Positions 27,150 to 37,840 of a stretch of 64,000 nucleotides of DNA are shown here, in pieces; position 1 is the first letter of the stretch, and every line of letters begins with the position of its first letter. A model generated the notes under the pieces. It worked only from the letters and a program-made list of their open reading frames with translations. It was not told the origin of the DNA and did not search any database. The stretch is from Sipunculus nudus (lineage: Eukaryota; Annelida; Sipuncula; Golfingiida; Sipunculidae). A program made the translations under genes and the position numbers. The DNA is taken from NCBI GenBank assembly GCA_026874595.1, contig CM049309.1, positions 91,968,723 through 92,032,722 on the forward strand. The letters run 5' to 3'.

Positions 27150-27350
27150 ATCCTTATCTCTTATCAGTGATAAATCCCAAAAGAGTAAACTAAGGCGATC
27201 TTCAGATAGATAAGAATCACGTGACCCACTTGACCGGACATGTTTATTATGACTGGCTTATCACAAAAAAGTTGGTGTTTACCGAAGCATTGCGAGAACA
27301 TTTAGCCAAGGACTCTTATCACAACTCTATAAAGAAAGTTATCTAAGGTA
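27150..27350. promoter_or_regulatory. Cluster of GATA-factor motifs, candidate enhancer
   Basis: Within 200 bp there are at least seven GATA-type sites on both strands: CTTATCT, CTTATCA and TGATAAA in tandem at 27,153-27,175, AGATAGATAAG at 27,204-27,214, CTTATCAC at about 27,257 and 27,315, and TTATCTAA at about 27,340. A CACGTG E-box lies at 27,218-27,223. The region is less AT-rich than its flanks. GATA factors bind WGATAR, and dense clusters are typical of gut or blood enhancers. Function is inferred from motif density only. Confidence 0.35.
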
Positions 27351-28196
27351 AGCCAGGTACAATCTGCTTAATTACGTCTTACTGGCACCAAGTGACTGTC
27401 AGGTAAACGTGTAATACACATGATTATTTCTAGGCCGTCAATAGGTTCTATAAAGCTGTTGCCGCTGTCAGTATAGACAGAGTCTGGGGGGTAGTCATAT
27501 CGGGATACAAAATACTTAGTAACTCAAGTGATAATCATTCCTTTTGCATCACTGGAAAATGGTTAGAGTCTTTAAGAATGGGACTGTAAAGATGATTTTG
27601 CATGAGAGATAGCATCCATTAATTATACACAGTCCTGCTGGGCTAATCCCATTATACTGACTTATATATATGTACTTCAATAAACTCCCTTTACCACACG
27701 ATTTTGCACCTTGATTTTCTGATAAAGATTCATTACAAGAAGATCCTTACACGTATAGAGTAGGCGTTTTTTTTGGAGTCGTATATATCACTTTTGAATG
27801 GACAGGGATGGTCAGGTACCGGAAGGACACATACAATCAGCCAATGACGAGTGATCGTTAGGATTGAGGAACAGATGTCAAATACATAGCTATTGATATA
27901 CGGATATTAATTTTGAGTAAAGGTATTTGTCCCACTTTGGCATCATGTCGCGCGCAATATGTTTTGTGTTTATTTCAAGATTGGTGACATTTAATGCATG
28001 AACTTGTACATGATATATGTTATACGTTATATATTAATCGTTTTTAAGCATTAATATCTCAAATAAAATGTCAGATTATCGCTCATGTGACGTTGTATTC
28101 TTCGTTATGTTATTTTGATGCTTAATGATTTGCAATGTTATAATATATAATACCAGAATCACATAGTTACGAATAATTTATATTTCTTTCACGAAT
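27351..28196. other. Non-coding DNA
   Basis: No gene or repeat supported between the GATA cluster and the 20-bp array. Confidence 0.5.
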
Positions 28197-28410
28197 AAAG
28201 AAACCCCATTCATACTAAAGAAGCCTCATTCGTCCCGAAGAACCCTCATTCATACTAAAGAATCCTCATTCACACTTGAGATCCCTCATTTATCCTAAAG
28301 AACCCTCATCCATACTAAAGAACCCTCATTTATACTAAAGAACCCTCATTCATACTAAAAAAACCTCATACATACCAGAGAACCCTCATTCATACTTAAG
28401 AACTTTCATT
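28197..28410. repeat. 20-bp minisatellite, left segment
   Basis: The unit is AACCCTCATTCATACTAAAG (20 bp), about 10.7 copies with scattered substitutions. The same array resumes at 30,505 beyond an inserted element. The last left unit is degenerate and ends in TTTCATT at the insertion point. Confidence 0.93.
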
Positions 28411-30504
28411 CAGTCGGGTCCAAAAGTACTCGTACTCATAGTACTCGTACTCATGAGTACATGTTTGAGTACTCAGTACTCGTTCTCGAGTATTTTTCAA
28501 ATATCACAAAAGTACTCGTACTTGTACTCAAGTACTTTAAAAGTACTCGGTACTCATATGAGTATTTCATGAGTGTTTTTGGGTATTTCATATTTCATTA
28601 AAATTTCTGAATAAACCTCTCAATTTATAATTTTAGTAATATTTTATTAAAATATATAAAAGTAAGATATTATATATAATATATATAATGTCATATGATA
28701 TAGTACTTAAAGAAATCCATCTGTTACTATTACTAAAACTATAACAGCATTTTCGCATCGATTTTTACCACTATTACTATTGCTTGGCTTTTATTGCTAA
28801 TACTATTACTTTTATTTAATATAAATTATAAATTGAACTCTTTTATTATAAATACATTCATGTGCACATATGTACAGCATTACATATTTTCAGCAAGGCC
28901 AGTACAACATAGTGTTAAAAAAACATTAGATCAGCAAATTCATACTAAGTAATATTTTTAAGAGAAAAAAATCGAATGATTGAAAGATCCCGAAATAAAA
29001 AAAATAAAGTTTGCCTCAATTCAATACAATTAAATATACTAAGAAAACCTGTTCAACATAACATGAACTCAGCAGTGCCCCGGGGCATGGGCTAATCAAG
29101 CTTGAATTGATTTATATAAGTAACTAAATGAGATTGTAGGTTTAGCTGATTTTCAGTGGGAATTGCAGTCTGTGATAAGCTCTATTCATTGTCTGTGGCA
29201 CAACTGAGGCAAAAGCTATGACTGTCAGACCATACACCACGTAGCTACTACAACATAGGCTGCAGCATCACATTCTATTATCAGCTGACAATAAGTTATC
29301 CAACATTCTATGTACACTCACAAAGGACTTCTCCAATGTTAAATAACCAAACCTAATTAATGAATCTACGAAGAGATCGAGGGGTTAACCTCAAGCAAAA
29401 GACTGAAAGCACCCAAAATTAACTAATCACACTACACTGGGCCCTTTACTGTACTCTATCAACCTAATCAAACAAACGCTCCATTCATCAGAAGCGTTAG
29501 CCTTGGGTTGTTAGAAAAGTAATTGCTATTTTTCTATAACTTAGGGTACTATTACTATTACCAAATTAAAATTTCTTTCAATCAATAGTAATGGTACTCT
29601 TACTCACTTTGCATTTCTGTAATATTATATTAATGTTACGTATTACTATCGCCCAATTCCTTGTTGTAAAATGCCACTGATGTAGATTTTGTTAATACTC
29701 TGAAATTATTACACATGATGAATGACACGGTCAGTCTGTCAAATATGTTGTTTTATACTATTTTCACATATACCGGTTGGCATTTATCATATTTAATAGG
29801 CTTCAGCCACACATTATGCATAAGTTGATATAATATGAATAATAACATAAGGTTGTTATCATTATTGTTATTATTATTATCATTGTTATTATCATGTGAT
29901 AACATATGGTTATCATATGGTAACATGCTTTATACAATGTCAGAGAAGTTTATTTTACCAATATAACTTTTAAATATAAAATTTTTTATATCTTTTTATA
30001 AGTTTCTGAACATTTCACCAGTATTTTGAATTTGCATAATACAACATTATGTAAATTGTATATCTTGTCCTGGATATGAAATATTTTTTTGAGAACCCAC
30101 GAGACCAGATGTTTCTTCTTTGCATCCGTCTACTATAATCAGTTAGTGCTTTGATATATTTTTAGGTAATATGGCCTGTTTATATGCCCTAGAGTTTGCA
30201 TCTCGCTTCAGTACTTTGACTAAGCATAACACAACATTGTATGTATTTTATATTTTGTCCTGGATTTTCATTAATAAAAAAATTGTTACTTTGTGAGTGT
30301 ATATTCACTTAATAACATCATTAAATAAGTTTGGTTACAAAAAGGACTCATTAAAGGACTTATGCGTACATTTTAAGTACTCTGTACTCGTACTCGAGTA
30401 CTTTTTAAATATTGCAAAAAAATTACTCATACTTGTACTCGAGTACTATCAAAGTCCTCAGTACTCGTACTCGAGTACTTGAAAAGTACTCGGTCCAAAC
30501 TCTG
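28411..30504. mobile_element. Non-autonomous hAT-like element inserted in a minisatellite
   Basis: A 2.1-kb segment that interrupts the 20-bp array. Its left end starts CAGTCGGGTCCAAAAGTACT and its right end, read on the minus strand, starts CAGAGTTTGGACCGAGTACT, so the two ends form an imperfect inverted repeat beginning with CAG, as hAT superfamily ends do. Both ends carry clustered GTACTCGTACTCGAGTAC-type subterminal repeats, also typical of non-autonomous hAT elements as I recall them. The 1.7-kb interior is AT-rich and has no transposase frame. A clean 8-bp target duplication is not evident: the flanks share only ATTCA, which also belongs to the array unit. ACTATTACT-type motifs inside (28,725-28,800 and 29,560-29,610) could mark a nested element. 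Confidence 0.7.
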
Positions 30505-30744
30505 ATTCATACTCAATAACCCTCATTCATCCTTAAGAACCCGCAGTCATCCTAACGATCTCTCATTCATCCTAAAGAACCCTCAGTCATCCTAAAGAAC
30601 CCTCAGTCAACCTAACGATCTCTCATTAATCCTAAAGAACCCTTATTCATCCTAAAGAACCCTCATTCATCCTAAAGAACCCTCAGTCATCTTAAAGAAC
30701 CTTCAGTCATCCTAACGATCTCTCATTCATCCTAAAGGACCCAA
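30505..30744. repeat. 20-bp minisatellite, right segment
   Basis: About 12 copies of a unit close to CATTCATCCTAAAGAACCCT, the same array as 28,197-28,410 but with a CATCC variant dominating. The divergent CCTAACGATCTCTCATT unit recurs at 30,551, 30,611 and 30,711, hinting at block duplication. Degenerate traces continue to about 30,830. Confidence 0.93.
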
Positions 30745-30834
30745 CTGTTTCTCAAAGAATCTTGTTATGCCTCAAAACACCCTAGAGTTCTTTACTCAAC
30801 CCTGTTGTTCTTCAAAGAACCCTCGTGAACCCTT

Positions 30835-31470
30835 TTTTAGCTGAGCTGGCTGAAAGTCATCTGAGTTTTAGCGATGACTCTTTGTACGATCGTCTGTCTG
30901 CCTGTCTGTCCGTCTGTCTGTCGTCCGTTCGTTAACAGGGCACAAATCGTAACCACTGAACCTAGAATCTTTTACTTTGGCATCCAGGGAGGTCCATGAA
31001 AATTCTTCTTGGAAACCTGAAATAAGGTTTCTGTTACCCATATCCTCCGAGCTATGGGGCTCAAAATTACCGACCAGAATAATTAAAAATTTGATACAAA
31101 AGCTCCAATATCTGAATAACTAATCCATTGATCGCGATGATTCTTTTCATGAATATTGATCATGTAGTGTTCCTTCAGTTCCTGCAGACTGGTTACGTCA
31201 CCTGTATTTTTTCGAAATTTTATGCATTTTTTTCTCTATTTTTGATACCTTCAAATGAAACGGTCGTCCATTAACAGGGCCCAAATTATTACAATTGGAC
31301 AATGAATCTTCTTTGTTGACATCTGGGGAGGTCTTTGGAAAAACCTCCTTGGAAACCTGAATTTAGGTCTCTGTTACCCATATCCTCTGAGCTATCGGGC
31401 TCGTAAGTACCCAACATCTGAGATAACCATCTCGGGATATTTTCTTTGTGGACCATCTTCCGCATATCAG
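30835..31470. mobile_element. Mollusc-type dispersed repeat with internal direct duplication
   Basis: The segment opens with GAGCTGGCTGAAAGTCATCT and a GTCTGTC-rich tract, a start I recall from dispersed repeats in molluscan genomes. It holds two imperfect copies of a block of about 130 bp, near 30,930-31,060 and 31,270-31,400, offset by 339 bp. Both contain TTAACAGGGC, GGGAGGTC, CTTGGAAACCTGAA and CTGTTACCCATATCCTC. No coding frame. Whether it is a DNA element, a SINE composite or a domesticated sequence cannot be decided here. Confidence 0.5.
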
Positions 31471-33831
31471 ACGCTTTTTCTTTTCATAATGTATTCTGTA
31501 TAACATAATAATTAAAACAAGCCAACTTATAATTTATCTTTATATATGTCCAGTTTTTGTTAAAGTAATATTGATATTATTGATATGTCAAATATGAACG
31601 ATAAGATACATGTATATACATATATATATATAAATATATATATACAGGTAGATATATTTTCTGAAGTAACTATTTTCGCTAGCAGCAAAGGTGTCATTCG
31701 GTGTCTGTCAACTGTATTAGTGAGAAATCAGTTCATTGTATGGTGCTGTGAATTCGATTTACGCAGCAAAGCACAAAACAAAGTGACTTAAACGACGGCC
31801 ATCAACGTCTTGCGTGCTAATGCCGTTATGTTTATAAATATATTTATAGCGATCACAATAGGGGACTCCATAAACCCGGTATTGAGCCAGCACGAGTCGA
31901 GATCATCAAACCTGGAGATAAAGCAGTATATATGACATACTAAATTGAGTCACTACAAAAGAGAATAAATAAAATCTATGGGCACTTTCATCCTTCATCA
32001 ACAATGTATGGTCTCTAGAATTGGTATATATGTTTTGCTATTCAGCTAAAGACTTTATGGTATTAATGTAAGAACCCTAAAACACCTTTTGCTACTGAGC
32101 ACGTCACCAAAAAAAACGAACATAACAGACCGGCAAGGTTTACTGTTTAAACAAGATCCTTTGATTCAGGTGACAGAGTATGTGTGTGGTCCGTGATATT
32201 CCTCCAATGTTTTATGTATAATTACCACACATCGCTTTCTTGCCGGTGAATCCAGGAGCTTTTTGGTGATAACTTTAGGACGGTAAAGCCTCTTCAGGTG
32301 ATCTTATACGCCACACTGCTCACAATCTTGACATTAAGTATTACAAGTCTTTTTTACGTTTATCTTATTAGCACCTGTGGTATATGACGTACGTGATACC
32401 TGCACTGCTCAAGAGATCAGTGTCTATCATAAAAACCCTACTAGTCTTAATTCATCATATCTAACAAATCCGTTTAAATCCATATGTACACTGTGACAGA
32501 TAAAAAATTTCCTGTTCTACAAACTACTCTTGTGTATCTATTTGGCTCTACGTCCATTAAGGAATGCACATAGGCTTATATAGCCAAGACGAAACGCAAC
32601 ACAGGAAACAGATGCTGCATCGTGTATATATATATTAACATTCTCTCTGCAAAATGCAAGTCTGCATATTGATTATAAATGAATGTTTCATTATTATTGT
32701 ATGTGTGCATATATATCTTATGAATATTCTTGATACTGTTATCTTATTATATTAACATGAAATTAATATTTATGAATAAAAAAGAAGCATAAATGCGGGG
32801 ATGGGCCATGATTTCTAACCCTCTTACATTTTTGCAATAAATATTGTTTAAAACAACACAGAGCCTGATCAGAAATTTATCAATGTAAGCCAAGAGCAAG
32901 GAATGTGTGTCCCGGTTTATACTTCCCACTGTAGCATCAAATGTCAGCTCTGCCGACCAGAACAAAGGTTCGATATACGAGTGAATGGTCGAGGATTAAA
33001 ACACAATGCCCTAAATCACAATGGTCATTAATCACTGGCAGAGAAACATATTATGGTGATCAACATTACCTCCGAAATCCTAAACACTTTTATGTAGAAG
33101 GTATCCTAACCCCCTGTATTGTCATCAAAATCCATACCTAACGTCCTGAGTAAAGTTGCAAAAGACAAACCTGATACGTTATATTATAAAAACAGTATAC
33201 ATCCTGCCTGATGGACAATAAGCACCAGACACTTGTTGAAAAGTTCTCGTTTAAAAAGTGACCCCACGCAGCACATGCCAAACATCGATCATGTTTAGCT
33301 TGCGCTCGTGTAGAGCATGATCACAAGACACTCATGAAGCTTTATGATATAAGGCCAGCCGAAATAAAAAAAAACAAAACGAACACGTCCGGCGAGCTGG
33401 TGATTCGAATGAGGAATGGGCCATGAAAAACTACAGGTATTGTGAGAAAATACAAGAACTTGTTCTTCTGAGGAGCAGAAATCTACAAATACCGTGTACA
33501 TATATTCTGAAGGACGGATGTGGCATTGTGCGCACGTCATCGTAACGCCATCACAAACAGGCCCGCTTGTAATTGACCTTAATTACATTTTCCTGTCGTT
33601 TTTCTATCTCATCCTACTCATCTAGAAGAGGTTTCAATGGAGTTCGTACTTGCTAACCCCCAGGGTACTTTACATAAATGACATATAAATAAAACCACTT
33701 GCGGGCGTCAGAGTAAATCGTGAAACATTTGTAAGTATATTTATAAATATATCGTGTTTTCCTGAGCAAATACTGATAAATCAGCACAAATACTAAAGAA
33801 CTTCCAGATAAAATTGTACGAACTGGGTGCA
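31471..33831. other. Non-coding DNA
   Basis: About 2.4 kb without a gene I can support. Short frames of 60-81 codons at 31,585, 32,747, 32,941 and 33,295 show no domain. A short AT-rich microsatellite lies at about 31,618-31,645. Confidence 0.5.
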
Positions 33832-36800
33832 AGGTTTGTGTCTGAGGTCGGATTCTCTGTGTTGAAGTTAAGGTGCTGCTTGGTTTATCCGAGTTTGGGT
33901 TCTCTGTGTGGAAAGGCTGTTGATGGGTGTTTTTTTTTGTCAGGTTCTTTTGTGGAAATCCCGGTGCTGCCTATTTCTGCGTTGTTGAGACGTCAAAGTT
34001 TGGGTTTTCTAAGTGGAAGGTCTGATGTTGCGTTGTTGAATGAGTTCGGGTTCTCTGTGTGAAAGGTATCTCTGTGTAGGAAGTGTGGTGCTGCGTGCTT
34101 TGTCTGAGGTCAGCTTCTTTGTGTAGGTGTGGTTTGTCTGAGAATGGGTTATCTGTGTAGAAGGTCTGGTGCTGTGTGGTTTGTCTGAGGTCGTGATATC
34201 TGTGTGGATGGTCTGGTGCTGTGTGGTTTGTCTGAGGTTGGGTTCTCTGTGTGGAAGGTCTAGTAATGTGTGGTTTGTCTGAGAATGGGTTATCTGTGTA
34301 GAAGGTCTTGAGCTGTGTGGTTTGTCTGAGGTCGTGATATCTGTGTGGAAGGTCTGGTAATGGGTGGTTTTTCTGAGGTCTTATCTGTGTGGATGGTCTG
34401 GTGCTGTGTGGTTTTTCCGAGTTAGCGTTCTCTGTGTGGAATGTCTGGTGCTGTGTGGTTTGTCTGAGGTTGGGTTCTCTGTGAGGATGGTCTTGTGCTG
34501 TATGGTTTGTCTGAGGTCGGGTTATCTGTGTGGATGGTCTGGTGCTGTGTGGTTTGTCTGAGAATGGGTTATCTGTGTAGAAGGTCTGGTGCTGTGTGGT
34601 TTGTCTGAGGTCGGGATATCTGTGAGGATGGTCTGGTGCTGTGTGGTTTGTCTGAGGTCGGGTTATCTGTGAGGATGGTCTGGTGCTGTGTGGTTTGTCT
34701 GAGGTCGGGATATCTATGTGGAAGGTCTGGTAATGTGTGGTTTTTCTGAGGTCTTATCTGTGTGGATGGTGTGGTGCTGTGTGGTTTGTCTGATGTAAGG
34801 TTATCTGTGTGGATGGTCCGGCTTGTGTGGTTTGTCTGAGGTCGGGTTATCTGTGAGGATGGTCTTGTGCTGTACGGTTTGTCTGAGGTCGGGTTATCTG
34901 TGAGGATTGACTGGTGCTGTGTGGTTTGTCTGAGGTCGGGTTATCTGTGATGATGGTCTGGTGCTGTGTGGTTTGTCTGAAATCGGGTTATCTGTGTGGA
35001 ATGTCTGGTGCTGTGTGGTTTGTCTGAAATCGGGTTTTCTGTGTGGAATGTCTGGTGCTGTGTGGTTTGTCTGAGGTCGGGTTATGTGTGTGGATTGTCT
35101 GGTGCTGCAGCGTTTGTCTGAGGCAGGAGGCTTCTCTGTGTGGAAGGTCTGGTGCTGTTCGGTTTGTCTGAGATTAAGTTATCTGTGTAGAAGGTCTGGT
35201 GCTGTGTGGTTTGTCTGTGGTCGGGATATCTGTGTGGAAGATCTGGTAATGGGTGGTTTTTCTGAGGTCTTATCTGCGTGGATGGTGTGGTGCTGTGTGG
35301 TTTGTCTGATGTAAGGTTATCTGTGTGGATGGTCTGGTGCTGTGTGGTTTGTCTGATGTAAGGTTATCTGTGTGGATGGTCTGGTGCTGTGTGGTTTGTC
35401 TGAGGTGGGGTGATCTCTGTAGAAGGTTTTGTGCTTTGTGCTTTGTCCGAGGTAGAGTTCTCCGCATGGATAGTCTGGTGCTGTGTGGTTTGTCTGAAAT
35501 CGGGTTATCATTGTGGAATGTCTGGTGCTTTGTGGCTTGTCTGAGGTAGGGTTTTCTGTGTGGATGGTCCGGTGCTGTGTGGTTTGTCTGAAATCGGGTT
35601 ATCTGAGTGGAATGTCTGGTGCTGTGTGGTTTTCTGAGGTCGGGTTATGTGTGTGGATTGTCTGGTGCTACAGCGTTTGTCTGAGGTAGGCTTCTCTGTG
35701 TGGAAGGTCTGGTGCTGTTCGGTTTGTCTGAGATTAGGTTATCTGTGTAGAAGGTCTGGTGCTGTGTGGTTTGTCTGAGGTCGGGTTATGTGTGTGGATT
35801 GTCTGGTGCTACAGCGTTTGTCTGAGGTAGGCTTCTCTGTGTGGAAGGTCTGGTGCTGTGTGGTTTGTCTGAGGTCGGGTTATCTGTGAGGATTGACTGG
35901 TGCTGTGTGGTTTGTCTGAGGTCGGGTTATCTGTGAGGATGGTCTGGTGCTGTGTGGTTTGTCTGAAATCGGGTTATCTGTGTGGAATGTCTGGTGCTGT
36001 GTGGTTTGTCTGAAATCGGGTTATCTGTGTGGAATGTCTGGTGCTGTGTGGTTTGTCTGAGGTCGGGTTATGTGTGTGGATTTTCTGGTGCTGCAGCGTT
36101 TGTCTGAGGCAGGAGGCTTCTCTGTGTGGAAGGTCTGGTGCTGTTCGGTTTGTCTGAGATTAAGTTATCTGTGTAGAAGGTCTGGTGCTGTGTGGTTTGT
36201 CTGTGGTCGGGATATCTGTGTGGAAGATCTGGTAATGGGTGGTTTTTCTGAGGTCTTATCTGCGTGGATTGTGTGGTGCTGTGTGGTTTGTCTGATGTAA
36301 GGTTATCTGTGTGGATGGTCTGGTGCTGTGTGGTTTGTCTGATGTAAGGTTATCTGTGTGGATGGTCTGGTGCTGTGTGATTTGTCTGAAATCGGGTTAT
36401 CTGTGTGGAATGTCTGGTGCTGTGTGGTTTGTCTGAGGTCGGGTTATGTGTGTGGATTGTCTGGTGCTACAGCGTTTGTCTGAGGTAGGCTTCTCTGTGT
36501 GGAAGGTCTGGTGCTGTTCGGTTTGTCTGAGATTAGGTTATCTGTGTAGAAGGTCTGGTGCTGTGTGGTTTGTCTGAGGTCGGGTTATCTGTGAGGATGG
36601 TCTGGTGTTGTGTGGTTTGTCTGAGATTGGGATAACTGTGTGGAATGTCTGGTGCTGTGTGGTTTGTCTGAAATCGGGTTATCATTGTTGAATGTCTGGT
36701 GCTGTGTGGCTTGTCTGAGGTAGGGTTTTCTGTGTGGATGGTCCGGTGCTGTGTGGTTTGTCTGAGGTCGGGTTATGTGTGTGGATTGTCTGGTGCTACA

Positions 36801-37840
36801 GCGTTTGTCTGAGGTAGGCTTCTCTGTGTGGAAGGTCTGGTGCTGTTCGGTTTGTCTGAGATTAGGTTATCTGTGTAGAAGGTCTGGTGCTGTGTGGTTT
36901 GTCTGAGGTCGGGTTATCTGTGAGGATGGTCTGGTGTTGTGTGGTTTGTCTGAGATTGGGATAACTGTGTGGAATGTCTGGTGCTGTGTTGTTTGTCTGA
37001 GATTTGGTTATCTGTGTAGAAGGTCTTGTGCTGTATGGTTTGTCTGAGGTCGGGTTATCTGTGAGGATGGTCTGCTGCTATAAGGTTTGTCTGAGGTCGG
37101 GTTATCTGTGAGGATGGTCTGGTGCTGTGTGGTTTGTCTGAGGTCGGGATATCTGTGTGGAAGGTCTGGTAATGGGTGGTTTTTCTGAGGTCTTATCTGT
37201 GTGGATGGTCTGGTGCTGTGTGGTTTGTCTGATGTAAGGTTATCTGTGTGGATGGTCTGGTGCTGTGTGGTTTGTCTGAGGTGGGGTTATCTCTGTAGAA
37301 GATTTTGTGCTTTGTGGTTTGTCCGAGGTAGAGTTCTCCGCATGGATAGTCTGGTGCTGTGTGGTTTGTCTGAAATCGGGTTATCAGTGTGGAATGTCTG
37401 GTGCTGTGTGGTTTGTCTGAGGCAGGGTTCTTTGTGTTGAAGGTCTAATGCTGTGTGGTTTGTCTGAAATCCGGTTATCAGTGTGGAATGTCTGGTGCTG
37501 TGTGTTTGTCTGAGGTAGGCTTCTCTGTGTTGAAGGTCTGGTGCAGTGTGGTAAGTCTGAGGCAGGGTTCTCTGTGTTGAAGGTCTGGGGCTGTGCGGTT
37601 TGTTTGGGGTCGGGTTATCTGTCGGGAAGATCTGGTGCATGCTACGTGGTTTGTCTGAGATCGGGTTATCTGTGTAGGCGGTATGTAGATTCGTGGTTTC
37701 TCTGTGAAATTTTAAGTTTTCGTGATATTTACGAGGTGTTTTCCTCGGAATTTAGCCGTTGCTGTTTGATCTGTCTGAAATTGGGTTCACTGTATGGAAG
37801 GGCTAGCTGCTGACTTGTGTTTTGTCAGACGTCGGAGTTT
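33832..37840. repeat. 47-bp minisatellite array, over 80 copies
   Basis: The unit reads GTCTGGTGCTGTGTGGTTTG then TCTGAGGTCGGGTTATCTG and a tail such as TGAGGATG, 47 bp in total (for example 34,631 to 34,678). The first units and those after about 37,680 are degenerate. Main variants are GAGGTCGGG, GAAATCGGG, GATGTAAGG and GAGGTAGGC. Frames rich in Val, Cys, Leu and Trp on the plus strand, and Thr, Pro, His and Gln on the minus strand, are artefacts with a 141-bp coding period. Confidence 0.96.
34880..36376. repeat. Block duplication with 986-bp offset in the 47-bp array
   Basis: Segment 34,880-35,390 recurs at about 35,866-36,376. Markers: GAGGATTGACTGG at 34,902 and 35,888, and the unit with GCAGCGTTTGTCTGAGGCAGG near 35,105 and 36,091. 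Beyond 35,395 and 36,381 the copies diverge. A further related block (about 35,285-35,530) recurs near 37,161-37,406, offset 1,876 bp. Confidence 0.85.

Noticed and set aside
35084..37813. Val/Cys/Leu/Trp-rich plus-strand frames and Thr/Pro/His-rich minus-strand frames, up to 117 codons
   Set aside because: These are translations of the 47-bp array. Both strands are open at once and the period is 141 bp, as expected from repetition alone.
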